A DNA stretch of 64,000 bases. Origin: Serratia sp. PL17. Lineage in GTDB: Bacteria > Pseudomonadota > Gammaproteobacteria > Enterobacterales > Enterobacteriaceae. Within the stretch, counting starts at the first letter, position 1. Every line of letters begins with the position of its first letter. Shown here piece after piece: positions 44,207 through 52,941 of this stretch. A program made the translations under genes and the position numbers. Where the stretch lies: NCBI RefSeq assembly GCF_017832355.1, contig NZ_JAFIBY010000003.1, positions 434,001 to 498,000 of the forward strand, given 5' to 3'. A model generated the notes under the pieces. The model had not been told where the DNA came from, searched no databases, and saw only the letters and a list, made by a program, of their open reading frames with translations.

Positions 44207-45718
44207 ATGCCAACCACTACGCCCTCACGCCTCGAGATGCGCAATATCTCGATCGCCTTTGCCGGATTCAACGCGCTGCAAAACGTCGACTTTACCTTAC
44301 TGGGCGGTTCTACCCATGCGTTGGTCGGGGCTAACGGTGCGGGGAAATCCACACTGATGGCGATCCTGTCCGGTGCACATGATCATTACCGTGGAGAGAT
44401 CTTTATCGACGGCCAAAAAGTGGATATTCATTCGCCACTGCAGGCACGCCAATATGGGATCCACGTGGTGCAGCAAGAAGTGGATGTGGCACTGATCCCC
44501 ACGCTGTCAGTGGCGGAAAACATCATGCTCGATTGGCTTAATGAACCGGGCCATCTGCTCAATTGGCCACAGCTGTACCGGCAGGCAGCGCAGTTACTGG
44601 CCCAGTTGGATGTGAACATCAACCTGCGCCAGCGTTTGGCCGACTGTACGCTGGCGGAAAAACAGCAAGTGCTGCTGGCACGCGCACTGTCACACCGTTG
44701 CCGTTTCCTGGTGCTGGATGAACCCACCGCCCCGCTCGATCGCGCCGAGAGCGAACGCCTGTTCCGCGTTGTGCGCCGCCTCCAGTCAGAGGGCATTGGC
44801 ATCGTCTTTATTTCACACCGCATTCACGAACTGAGTGAAATCTGCGATCGCTTAACGGTGCTGCGTGATGGCCGCCATGTCAGTGACGATGCCATGCAAG
44901 GCCTGAGTGGCGAGCAGATTGTTGAGAAAATGCTCGGTCACCGGTTGGACGATATCTTCCCGCCACGTCGCCCACCGCACGGATCTCGCCCGTTATTGCA
45001 GGTAGAAAACCTGCACGATCGCCATAAACTGCGCGACATCACGCTGCAACTGCATCAAGGGGAAATCCTCGGTATCGCTGGGTTAGCCGGCGCAGGTAAA
45101 ACGGAGCTGTGCAAAGCACTGTTTGGGGCCTCCCCATCCCGCCTTGAGCGCGGAGAACTGCTGGGCAAATCCTGGGCTCCGCGCGCTCCGCACCTCAGCG
45201 TTGAACAAGGGCTGGCACTGGTGCCGGAAGAGCGGCGTAAAGAAGGCATTTTTATCGATGAGGCTATCCCGATGAACCTGAGCGTCAGCGCCGACGACAG
45301 CTTCTCACGCTGGAGTCTGTTCAGTCGCCGTCAGGAACTGCGCTGGGCGCGGGATATCATGCAACGCCTGAACATTCGTGCTTCTGGCCCTCAACAACGG
45401 CTGGCAAGGCTGTCCGGCGGCAACCAACAAAAAGTGGCCATTGGCAAATGGCTACGCGGTGATGCCAGCGTGCTGATATTTGATGAGCCGACCAAGGGCG
45501 TGGATATCAAGGCCAAACAAGAGCTTTTCACCCTGATCGACAGCCTGGCACGCGAGGGGAAAGGCATTATCTATGCCTCCGGTGAATTCTCGGAGCTGGT
45601 CGGCCTATGCGATCGCATCTGCGTGCTATGGGATGGGCGAGTCGTGGCGGAACTGAATGCCGCCGATATTGATGAAGAAACCTTATTACTGTATTCCACC
45701 GGAGGAACCCCAGCGTGA
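44207..45718 (+). CDS. Sugar-type ABC transporter, double ATPase (RbsA/MglA-like)
   Basis: A 503-residue ATPase with two fused nucleotide-binding domains, the form used by ribose and galactose importers. Domain 1 (about 1-245) has Walker A GANGAGKST (41-49) and Walker B FLVLDEP, but its signature reads TLAEKQQ where LSxGEQQ is expected. Domain 2 (about 260-500) has the degenerate Walker A GLAGAGKTE typical of RbsA and a good LSGGNQQKV signature and VLIFDEPTKGVD. The start at 44207 has no clear Shine-Dalgarno sequence. The permease gene follows with a 4-base overlap. No periplasmic binding protein gene adjoins. Substrate unknown: a pentose, a methylthio-sugar or autoinducer are possibilities. 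Confidence 0.82.
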   Translation: MPTTTPSRLEMRNISIAFAGFNALQNVDFTLLGGSTHALVGANGAGKSTLMAILSGAHDHYRGEIFIDGQKVDIHSPLQARQYGIHVVQQEVDVALIPTLSVAENIMLDWLNEPGHLLNWPQLYRQAAQLLAQLDVNINLRQRLADCTLAEKQQVLLARALSHRCRFLVLDEPTAPLDRAESERLFRVVRRLQSEGIGIVFISHRIHELSEICDRLTVLRDGRHVSDDAMQGLSGEQIVEKMLGHRLDDIFPPRRPPHGSRPLLQVENLHDRHKLRDITLQLHQGEILGIAGLAGAGKTELCKALFGASPSRLERGELLGKSWAPRAPHLSVEQGLALVPEERRKEGIFIDEAIPMNLSVSADDSFSRWSLFSRRQELRWARDIMQRLNIRASGPQQRLARLSGGNQQKVAIGKWLRGDASVLIFDEPTKGVDIKAKQELFTLIDSLAREGKGIIYASGEFSELVGLCDRICVLWDGRVVAELNAADIDEETLLLYSTGGTPA

Positions 45719-46710
45719 GTAAAGAATTATCCCTGCAGAATGCGCAACCCTGGCGCCATCAGCTGTTTGAGTTTCTCTACAAATGGGGGATGTTACTCAC
45801 CGTTGTTGCGTTGATCGCCCTGTTTGGGCTGGCGTCGGACAACTTCCTCGATCCGAACAACATCATCAACATTCTGCGCTCGATCGCCATCGTTACGGTG
45901 ATCGCTATCGGCGTGTCCATCTCGCTTTCGGTGGGTGGCTTCGACCTTTCCGTCGGCTCCACCGCTTCACTCGCGAATGCCCTGGTGGTTTCACTGTTCG
46001 TCTGGTACGGCTTCGGCACGACCGGGGCGATTGTGCTGACACTACTGATTTGTACGCTGGTTGGCCTGTTCAACGCCTTCCTGATCGTCGTATTGAAAAT
46101 TCCCGACATGCTGGCGACGCTAGCCAGCCTGTTCGTGATCCAGGGCGTGGCCATGACCTACAGCTACGGCGGGTCAATCACCCAAAACATGCTGCTGCCG
46201 AACGGTGATATGGCTGAAGGCCTGATCCCGGACATTTTCTCCTCCCTGGGCCAGGTACCGGTGATCGTGTTGATCATGCTGGCGGTGACCATCGTGGTAC
46301 AGCTTTTTCTGTCGCTGACCAAGCATGGCCGTCGCATGTACGCTATCGGCGGTAATCCGGAGGCCGCGCGTCTTTCTGGCATTCGCACCGTGCGTTACAG
46401 GGTTGCTGCCTACGTCATTTCAGCCCTGCTGGCCTCGCTTGGCGGCATATTGTTGGCGTCACGTATCGGATCTTCACAGGTGAACGCCGGCGGCGGTTAT
46501 CTGATGGATGCGGTTGCCGCTGCCTATATTGGTTTCTCGCTGGCAGGCTCCGGCAAACCCAACGCGCTCGGCACATTGGTAGGGGCAGTGATCCTCGGCG
46601 TGTTGCAAAACGGCCTGGTGATGCTTTCCGTGCCCTACTATGCCATGGACATTATCAAAGGTCTGGTATTGGCCCTGGCGTTAGCGATTACCTATATCCA
46701 GAAACGCTGA
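45715..46710 (+). CDS. Sugar-type ABC transporter permease (RbsC-like)
   Basis: A 331-residue membrane permease with eight to ten helices in the RbsC/BPD_transp_2 family. Landmarks are the N-terminal FGLASDNFLDPNNIINILR, VGGFDLSVGSTASL, the coupling-loop region GRRMYAIGGNPEAARLSGI and the C-terminal GGGYLMDAVAAAYIG and GTLVGAVILGVL. The start GTG at 45715 overlaps the ATPase stop (GTGA), so it is translationally coupled. It would need a binding protein encoded elsewhere. Ends the operon; terminator 7 bases later. Confidence 0.86.
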   Translation: MSKELSLQNAQPWRHQLFEFLYKWGMLLTVVALIALFGLASDNFLDPNNIINILRSIAIVTVIAIGVSISLSVGGFDLSVGSTASLANALVVSLFVWYGFGTTGAIVLTLLICTLVGLFNAFLIVVLKIPDMLATLASLFVIQGVAMTYSYGGSITQNMLLPNGDMAEGLIPDIFSSLGQVPVIVLIMLAVTIVVQLFLSLTKHGRRMYAIGGNPEAARLSGIRTVRYRVAAYVISALLASLGGILLASRIGSSQVNAGGGYLMDAVAAAYIGFSLAGSGKPNALGTLVGAVILGVLQNGLVMLSVPYYAMDIIKGLVLALALAITYIQKR

Positions 46711-46717
46711 TGGCTCC

Positions 46718-46749
46718 ACCGGCGCATACCTTGCTGCGCCGGTTTTCCC
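46718..46749 (+). terminator. Terminator of the sugar-type ABC operon
   Basis: A perfect 9-bp stem ACCGGCGCA/TGCGCCGGT (46718-46726 with 46735-46743) and then TTTCCCTTT. Confidence 0.8.
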
Positions 46750-46791
46750 TTTAATTCATACGGTTAATGTTTCCCTTCCCTCGCAAACATA

Positions 46792-46814
46792 CAAATGATA
46801 CGAATTATCATTTG
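46792..46814. promoter_or_regulatory. Fur box of the siderophore receptor gene
   Basis: A perfect 9-bp dyad CAAATGATA/TATCATTTG around CGAAT. It has the GATA-N-ATC core of the Fur consensus and touches the -35 element of the promoter at 46817, so iron-bound Fur would block it. Confidence 0.8.
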
Positions 46815-46816
46815 CG

Positions 46817-46844
46817 TTTACATTCTGTATAAAATCCTTACAAT
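46817..46844 (+). promoter_or_regulatory. Likely sigma-70 promoter of the receptor gene
   Basis: TTTACA (46817-46822), a 16-base spacer and TACAAT (46839-46844). It lies 121 bases before the ATG, just after the Fur box. Confidence 0.55.
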
Positions 46845-46965
46845 GGCCTGACGAAATACTGACGGAACGACGATCCTCGCAACGACGGGGCACGTTTCTA
46901 CTTATTATTCAAACCGTTAAAACGACACTTTGTCGCTTTACATCAGACCAGGAAAGGTTTGCCTC

Positions 46966-48960
46966 ATGGAAAAGCCACGTTATAACCAGCTTACTGCACT
47001 GATTATTGCCACAATCACCAGCGCCAGCGCTTTCGCTGCGCAACAAGACGCTCAGGACACCATGGTGGTGACCGCTTCCGGTTTCCAACAGAAAATCCAG
47101 GACTCCCCCGCGTCTATTTCTGTGATCCCACGTCAACAAATTGAAGACAAAGCCTACCGTGATATTACCGACGCGTTGAAAGACGTGCCGGGCGTGGTGG
47201 TGGTCGGCGGCGCCAGCAGCAGCGATATCAGTATCCGCGGCATGGCCCCCAAGTACACCCTGATCCTGGTCGACGGCAAACGTGTTGACACCCGTGGCAC
47301 CCGTCCCAACAGCGATAACGCTGGCATCGAACAGGGCTGGCTACCGCCAATGGAAGCCATTGAACGCATTGAAGTGGTACGCGGACCTATGTCTTCACTG
47401 TATGGCTCTGATGCGATGGGTGGCGTGATCAACGTGATCACCCGCAAAACCTCCAATACTCAGGGCTGGAAAGGTTCACTGCACGGCGATTCCACCTTCC
47501 AGGAAAACAGCAATTCCGGCGATTTGTTCCAGACCAATGCCTATGCCTCCGGCCCGCTGATTGACGGTTTGCTGGGGCTGCGGGTCAATGGTCTGCTGTC
47601 ACGCCGCGCCGAGGATAAAATCGTCAATGGCTTCAATGAACAGCGCATGCGCAGCGGTACCGCGGTATTCAGCCTGACGCCAAACGAACAGAACGATTTT
47701 GATTTTGAAATTGGCCGCTCTTTGCAAGATCGTAACAGTACGCCTGGTAAATCCATGGCGACCGAAAACTGCCGCAATAAGAAATGTACGCCTAACCGCG
47801 CCAGTGACAGCCTTTACACCCGAACCAACTACGCTGTAACCCACAACGGCTATTATGACTTCGGCAATACCACCAGCTACATTCAACGCGAAGAAACCAA
47901 TAACCCAGGCCGTAATATGAAGATGTATAACACCATCTTCAACACCCAAAACCAGTTCGAACTGGGCGCTCACATGTTGAACATCGGCGGTCAGTACCGT
48001 TACGAAAAATTGAGTGACGGTGGCAACCAGATGGAAGCGGCAGATAAGTTGAACAAACTGACGCGCTGGAGCTGGGCGCTGTTTGCCGAAGACGAATGGG
48101 CGATGACCAACGACTTCAGCCTGACCAGCGGCATCCGTATGGATCAGGACCAGAACTACGGCAATCACTGGACGCCACGCATGTACGGCGTCTGGCACCT
48201 GACTGAACAGTTTACCTTGAAAGGCGGCGTTTCCGCCGGCTATCGCTCACCGGATTTGCGTCAATCCTCCGCCGGTTGGGGGCAAATCACCGGCGGTGGC
48301 CGCACATCAATCATTATCGGTAACCCGGATCTGAAGCCAGAAAAGAGCCTGAGCGAAGAAATCGGTATCATGTGGGATAACCTGCAGGGCCTGAACGCCA
48401 GCATCACCCTGTTTAACACCGACTTCAAAGATAAAATCACCGAAGTCCGTCGCTGCGACAGCGGTGATGGCGACGCACAGTGTATGATCGGCAACACGCC
48501 GTATTACTTTATCAGCGACCGTACTAACGTCGATAAAGCCAATATGCGCGGTGTGGAAACCACTTTCGGGTGGGAAATCACCAAAGACTGGCAGTTGACC
48601 ACCAACTATACCTACACAACCTCTGAACAGAAGAGTGGGGATTTCCAGGGCAAACCGCTAAACCAGATGCCGAAGCATATGATTAACAGCGTATTGGACT
48701 GGCAGGCCACTCACGACGTCAGCCTGTGGTCCCGCGTTAACTTCCGCAGCAAGACTTCAGACTATATGAGCCGTTCGTCGATGGCTAAAAGCACACCGTC
48801 TTACACCTTTGTTGACGCCGGCCTCAGCTACCAGGCGAATAAAAACCTGATGGTCACCGGTGGGGTGTACAACATCCTCGACAAGACTGTCGATTATGAT
48901 AACTACGGCACCACGCTCGATGGCCGCCGTTACACCGTCGGCATGACCTACAACTTCTAA
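46966..48960 (+). CDS. TonB-dependent catecholate siderophore receptor (CirA-like)
   Basis: A 664-residue outer-membrane receptor. A signal peptide (about 1-24, ending A-F-A) precedes the TonB-box region DTMVVTASG (about 30-38), the plug domain (45-160: DSPASISVIP, DALKDVPGVVV, SIRGM, YTLILVDGKRV, VVRGPMSSLYGSDAMGGVIN in part) and a 22-strand barrel ending in aromatic YTVGMTYNF. Length and order match CirA/IrgA-type receptors for catecholate siderophores and colicins. The ATG at 46966 has AGGAAAGG eight bases upstream. A Fur box controls it, and a siderophore-binding lipoprotein gene follows in the same direction. Confidence 0.88.
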   Translation: MEKPRYNQLTALIIATITSASAFAAQQDAQDTMVVTASGFQQKIQDSPASISVIPRQQIEDKAYRDITDALKDVPGVVVVGGASSSDISIRGMAPKYTLILVDGKRVDTRGTRPNSDNAGIEQGWLPPMEAIERIEVVRGPMSSLYGSDAMGGVINVITRKTSNTQGWKGSLHGDSTFQENSNSGDLFQTNAYASGPLIDGLLGLRVNGLLSRRAEDKIVNGFNEQRMRSGTAVFSLTPNEQNDFDFEIGRSLQDRNSTPGKSMATENCRNKKCTPNRASDSLYTRTNYAVTHNGYYDFGNTTSYIQREETNNPGRNMKMYNTIFNTQNQFELGAHMLNIGGQYRYEKLSDGGNQMEAADKLNKLTRWSWALFAEDEWAMTNDFSLTSGIRMDQDQNYGNHWTPRMYGVWHLTEQFTLKGGVSAGYRSPDLRQSSAGWGQITGGGRTSIIIGNPDLKPEKSLSEEIGIMWDNLQGLNASITLFNTDFKDKITEVRRCDSGDGDAQCMIGNTPYYFISDRTNVDKANMRGVETTFGWEITKDWQLTTNYTYTTSEQKSGDFQGKPLNQMPKHMINSVLDWQATHDVSLWSRVNFRSKTSDYMSRSSMAKSTPSYTFVDAGLSYQANKNLMVTGGVYNILDKTVDYDNYGTTLDGRRYTVGMTYNF

Positions 48961-48969
48961 TGCCACACA

Positions 48970-48999
48970 GGGCGCGCACTCACACTGCGCGCCCTTTTT
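48970..48999 (+). terminator. Terminator or attenuator between receptor and binding lipoprotein
   Basis: A perfect 9-bp stem GGGCGCGCA/TGCGCGCCC with a seven-base loop and five Ts. It would cut most transcripts before the lipoprotein gene. Confidence 0.88.
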
Positions 49000-49024
49000 G
49001 TCACCTCTACCCAAGGAAGCCACA

Positions 49025-49972
49025 ATGACTTTACGTCGTTCCCCTCTGGTTATCGCCTTGCTGGCCTGCATGGCGTTGGCAGGCTGTACCAACAAAACCC
49101 GCACCGCAGCCCCCGATGCCCCGGCGACGGTCAGTTTTCAACACCTTAACGGTACCACCGACGTGAAAAAGCACCCTCAGCGCGTGGTCGTTCTGGACTA
49201 TGCGTCGCTGGAAACACTGCAGCTGCTGGGTGTCGAACCACTGGCACTACCGGGCAACCGCACCATGCTGCCGGACAGCCTAAAGCAGTACCAAGATGCC
49301 AAATACCTCAACGCCGGTACGCTGTTTGAACCAGACATGGCTACGCTACGTGCGGCCAAACCGGACCTGATCCTGATTGCCGGTCGCTCTTCCAAGGCGT
49401 ATGCCGAACTCAGTGGCATCGCGCCGACGTTAAATATGGCGGTTGATCCACAAGATCAACTGGGTAGCCTGAAGCAACGCACACTGCAATTGGGTGAATT
49501 GTTCGATAAACAGCAGCAAGCGCAAGCCGCCGTCGACAAACTGGACGCCGAAATAGCAGCAATCAAGCCGCAGGTAGCCAAAGCCGGGCGTGGTCTGGTG
49601 GTACTGTTCTCCGGCGGGAAGATCAGCGCTTATGCGCCTAAAAGCCGCTTCAGCTTCACCTATGATGCCCTTGGGTTCAAATCAGCATTACAAAGCGAAA
49701 ATCCCGATGTGCGTGGCAACAAACTGACACCCGAGCAGGTCGCTAAGTTGAATCCAGACTGGTTATTTATCATCGACCGTGACGCGGCAACCGGCCGTCC
49801 GAACGCCGTTGCGCCACAGAAGATACTCACCGGCACGGCACTGAAAAACACCGTTGCGGTCAAGAAAGGCCAGGTGGTGTATTTACCGGCGGCTGAGGTG
49901 TATCTGTCAGGTGGCATTATCACTAGCCAACATATCGTCGAACGCGTCGCTGACGCGCTGAATAAGAAGTAA
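49025..49972 (+). CDS. Siderophore-binding lipoprotein (CeuE/FatB-like)
   Basis: A 315-residue type III periplasmic binding protein. The lipobox L-A-G-C puts the lipidated Cys at residue 21. The fold shows HPQRVVVLDYASLETLQLLGV (in part, about 53-73), LFEPDMATLRAAKPDLILIAG and WLFIIDRD, and matches the CeuE/FatB catecholate group. It would hand ferric siderophore to a FecCD-type permease. Its expected partners, a permease and an ATPase, lie beyond the hairpin array and on the opposite strand. It follows the receptor after a strong terminator, so it may be made at lower level or from its own promoter. Confidence 0.87.
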   Translation: MTLRRSPLVIALLACMALAGCTNKTRTAAPDAPATVSFQHLNGTTDVKKHPQRVVVLDYASLETLQLLGVEPLALPGNRTMLPDSLKQYQDAKYLNAGTLFEPDMATLRAAKPDLILIAGRSSKAYAELSGIAPTLNMAVDPQDQLGSLKQRTLQLGELFDKQQQAQAAVDKLDAEIAAIKPQVAKAGRGLVVLFSGGKISAYAPKSRFSFTYDALGFKSALQSENPDVRGNKLTPEQVAKLNPDWLFIIDRDAATGRPNAVAPQKILTGTALKNTVAVKKGQVVYLPAAEVYLSGGIITSQHIVERVADALNKK

Positions 49973-50110
49973 ATAAACAGGCGCGGTGATACCCTAATAC
50001 GGGTCAGCTAAGCCTGACTGGCATTTTTTATTCGGTCTCTGTAGGTTCAGTGTAAGTAGAATTGCCATAAATATCTTATCTTTCTCTGTAGCCACAATGA
50101 ATGGCAATTG

Positions 50111-50621
50111 GAGGGGCCGAAGGCGCGGCCCCTCCACCCGCGCCTTCGCTTAACACCGTCAGCCCTTCGGGTCCCCTCGCTGCACCTGCGTTGTCGGGCG
50201 GGTCGGCTACGACAAACGTCCCTGTTAGTCTCGCCTCAACCGGCCTTCCCTGGCCGATTGCCCCTGACAACGCCGTCTTGCTCGGCAGCCGGTGATGCGC
50301 ACCAAGGTCAACCCCCGCATTGACAACCACTGGGCAACCTATGCCCTCAGAGTGACGTTGCGCGATGAAAGACAGTGAACATGATGGGATGAGCACGGGG
50401 TTGGGCGCCCTGAAGACGTCGAACGCAAGAACAACGCATAGGCGAAACCGCCATGGACGGCGGTTTCAGGCGAGACAGGCAGGGACGCCTGTCGTAGCCG
50501 GCCGTGATGCGGTGTGATGAAGTGAGAGCCGTTGGCGCAGCCAACCGTCTGAGTGGGCAAGAGCGCAGGTTGCAAGGGGCCGCGCTTACGGCCCCTTGCT
50601 CGGTCGAGGCGCATGAGCCTC
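50111..50621. repeat. Hairpin-rich non-coding block (about 510 bp)
   Basis: The stretch between 49973 and 50717 has no gene. It holds at least eight stems: 50111-50134 (9 bp, GAGGGGCCG), 50191-50215 (6 bp), 50241-50256 (5 bp), 50444-50467 (9 bp, GAAACCGCC), 50474-50493 (7 bp, GACAGGC), 50531-50545 (6 bp), 50574-50597 (9 bp, AAGGGGCCG) and 50606-50621 (5 bp). The first and the seventh share the GGGGCCG arm. The block may be a dispersed Serratia-type repeat, a structured RNA or a remnant of a mobile element. No open frame with a ribosome site is found in it. Confidence 0.6.
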
Positions 50622-50717
50622 ATGGTGCTTCGCGCGCTTATCGACCGAAAATAACGTTGAACTCGCTAAAGAACATCTTAACCGATCGGTATTCCGACGA
50701 TGCCGGGCCTTTTGGGC

Positions 50718-51506
50718 TTATATCGCGGGCTGGCTCACCAATCCGTCGATCAACACCTGGGGTGTCCCCTGCGAACAACGCTCAATGCGCCCGCGAACAC
50801 CATAGACACGCGCCAAACTCTGTGGCGTGATCACCTCTTCTGGCGCACCGTCAGCAATCAATTCGCCGTCTTGTAACATCAATACATGATCACCATGGCG
50901 CAAGGCTATGTTGATGTCATGCACCACCACCACCGTGATGATATTGCGTTTACGGGTTTCTTTACGTACCAAATCCATCACGTGGAACTGGTAGTTAAGA
51001 TCGAGTGCGCTCAGCGGCTCATCCAGCAGCAATAAGGACGGCTGACGGATCAACGACTGTGCCAATCCAACCAACTGCTTCTGACCGCCCGAAAGCTGAT
51101 CGAGATAACTCAATGCCAAATGGGCAATGCCAAGCTGCTCAAGCAGCGCCATGACTTCCGCCTCACTGCCGGCGTTGCTGCGGCCACCCGAGGCACGTTG
51201 CGCCACGATGATTGACTCCAGCACGTGCAAATGCACCCCAGCGGGCAGTGATTGCGGCAAATACACGACCTTTTCTGCCCGGCGGGCAAAAGGGATCTGC
51301 ATCAGATCGATGTCGTCCAGCCACAGTTGCCCCTGTGCTGGGTTCAACCCGGCCAGTGAACGCAGCAGCGTCGATTTTCCGCTGCCGTTTGGCCCCAGCA
51401 GCACGGTAATTTGGCCACGAGGCAGCATGGGAACCGCCAGATCGGTGATCACCTGACGCTTCGGGTAACCAGCGGAGAAGTGCTCAATACGCAATCCCTG
51501 ATTCAT
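50718..51506 (-). CDS. Iron-siderophore ABC transporter ATP-binding protein (FecE-like)
   Basis: A 262-residue ATPase of the FecE/BtuD group. Walker A GPNGSGKST is at 38-46, the signature LSGGQ at 138-142 and Walker B LLLLDEP at 158-164, with the VVVHDI switch His. It powers the permease encoded just upstream, with which it overlaps by 4 bases (ATGA). The gene is convergent with the siderophore-binding lipoprotein gene; the hairpin block lies between. Together these genes and the receptor would make a full uptake system. Confidence 0.9.
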   Translation of the reverse strand: MNQGLRIEHFSAGYPKRQVITDLAVPMLPRGQITVLLGPNGSGKSTLLRSLAGLNPAQGQLWLDDIDLMQIPFARRAEKVVYLPQSLPAGVHLHVLESIIVAQRASGGRSNAGSEAEVMALLEQLGIAHLALSYLDQLSGGQKQLVGLAQSLIRQPSLLLLDEPLSALDLNYQFHVMDLVRKETRKRNIITVVVVHDINIALRHGDHVLMLQDGELIADGAPEEVITPQSLARVYGVRGRIERCSQGTPQVLIDGLVSQPAI

Positions 51507-52585
51507 ACATTACCCCGGTGACGCAGAATAATACTCAGGAAGAACGGCACGCCCACCAGCGAGGTGACGATACCGACCGGAATGATAATGCCCGGGATCA
51601 GGTTTTTAGACGCCACAGAGGCCATCGACAGCACCAGCGCGCCAATCAGCGCACTGGCCGGCAGATAGAAACGGTGATCTTCACCGAAAATCATGCGCGC
51701 GATATGCGGTGCCACCAGGCCGATAAAGCCAATCGGGCCAACAAAGGCAACCGCTAATGCAGAAAGAATACTGATACGCAACAACGTGGTCAGGCGCAGC
51801 CGGCGCACGTCGATACCGAAACTTACCGCCCGATCCTCACCCAAACGCAGTGCGGTCAACTTCCACGAGCTCATCATCGATAACGGCAACAACACGGCAA
51901 ATACACCAAGCAGAATACCCAACTTGTCCCATGAAGCACGCGCCAGGCTGCCCATGGTCCAGAACACCAGCCCCTGCAACGTATCTTCGCTGGCAATAAA
52001 TTGCATCATGGAAACCAGTGCATTAAAGGTGAACACCAACGCAATGCCAAACAGCACCACGCCAGACGTCGCAACACGTGTCCAGCGCGTAATGCCATCG
52101 AGCATCAGTGCCGCAAACAGGGCAAAAATAAACGCGTTGGCGGAGATAAACCATTGGTCCGGTATGCCAGGTACGCCAATGCCCAACACGATAGCCAGAG
52201 CCGCACCGAACGCCGCAGCGGACGAAACGCCAAGGGTAAACGGGCTGGCAAGCGGATTGTTCAAGATGGTTTGCATTTCTGCGCCAGCCAAGCCAAGCGC
52301 AAACCCGACCACCACGGCCATCAATGCATAAGGCAAACGGATATCCCAGACGATCACCCGCGTACCGGCATCTGCCGCCGCAGGGTCAATCAGCGTTTGC
52401 CACAAGGAGGACAGTGAAAGCCCGGAAGGCCCCATGGTAAAGTCCAGCAGCAGCGAACCCAAAATCGCCAGTGCCAGCACCCCCATCATCAATAAACGGT
52501 GACGGAGAATATGGTGATAACGCCCCATCACATTGACGCTGGGTTGCCCCTTGGTCCCAGGGATAGGATCGGTGGATACGCTCAT
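51503..52585 (-). CDS. Iron-siderophore ABC transporter permease (FecCD family)
   Basis: A 360-residue membrane permease with about ten helices in the BtuC/FecD family. Motifs are IVWDIRLPYALMAVVVGFAL, LAGAEMQTILNNPLASPFTLG (in part), and the C-terminal FVGPIGFIGLVAPHIAR with GEDHRFYLPASALIGA, the coupling-helix region. Only one permease gene is present where the Fec, Fep and Ceu systems have two, so it would work as a homodimer like BtuC. A Fur-like dyad lies 84 bases upstream of its ATG. Confidence 0.9.
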   Translation of the reverse strand: MSVSTDPIPGTKGQPSVNVMGRYHHILRHRLLMMGVLALAILGSLLLDFTMGPSGLSLSSLWQTLIDPAAADAGTRVIVWDIRLPYALMAVVVGFALGLAGAEMQTILNNPLASPFTLGVSSAAAFGAALAIVLGIGVPGIPDQWFISANAFIFALFAALMLDGITRWTRVATSGVVLFGIALVFTFNALVSMMQFIASEDTLQGLVFWTMGSLARASWDKLGILLGVFAVLLPLSMMSSWKLTALRLGEDRAVSFGIDVRRLRLTTLLRISILSALAVAFVGPIGFIGLVAPHIARMIFGEDHRFYLPASALIGALVLSMASVASKNLIPGIIIPVGIVTSLVGVPFFLSIILRHRGNV

Positions 52586-52668
52586 TATTTCGGATACCTG
52601 TTACGACAATGACCATCGCGGCTGCAAACGGCCGCTTGAACCTGATAAGCAGCCGATAACAATAAAGC

Positions 52669-52690
52669 AAACGATAATACTTATCAATCA
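52669..52690. promoter_or_regulatory. Fur-box-like dyad upstream of the permease gene
   Basis: GATAA and TTATC flank TAC (52673-52685) in an A/T-rich setting. It is a partial match to the Fur consensus in the promoter region of the permease-ATPase operon. The rest of 52586-52941 holds nothing I can support. Confidence 0.45.
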
Positions 52691-52941
52691 TATCAATAGC
52701 TATTAGCTGTCATATAAAGATGTAACACTTTATTTTATAACGCTATTCACCCAATCCCCCCGATAACCCCGTGAAAGCACGCAGGGTTAACAATTCCGAA
52801 AGTGAGGCCCCACCCCGCCTGGCTGTGACAAATCGCAACGAAACCACATAGAATCCGAAGCCTGACCGCCAAACGGCGTGCCAATCGCGCCAAGCTCGCT
52901 CTTTAAGGCTTATTGGCGAGGTCCTGATTAATGAGGCTGCA

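Noticed and set aside
46930..46965. Upstream start for the siderophore receptor
   Set aside because: It would put residues before a good signal peptide and skip the AGGAAAGG site that precedes the ATG at 46966.
50101..50323. Proline/alanine-rich small proteins in the hairpin block
   Set aside because: Frames arise from GC-rich repeats, overlap each other in several frames and lack ribosome sites.
50111..50621. CRISPR array
   Set aside because: The hairpins differ in sequence and spacing; there are no identical direct repeats with regular unique spacers and no cas genes.
52001..52417. 138-residue plus-strand frame inside the siderophore permease gene
   Set aside because: It lies entirely antisense to a clear FecCD permease and its composition is that of a reversed membrane protein gene.
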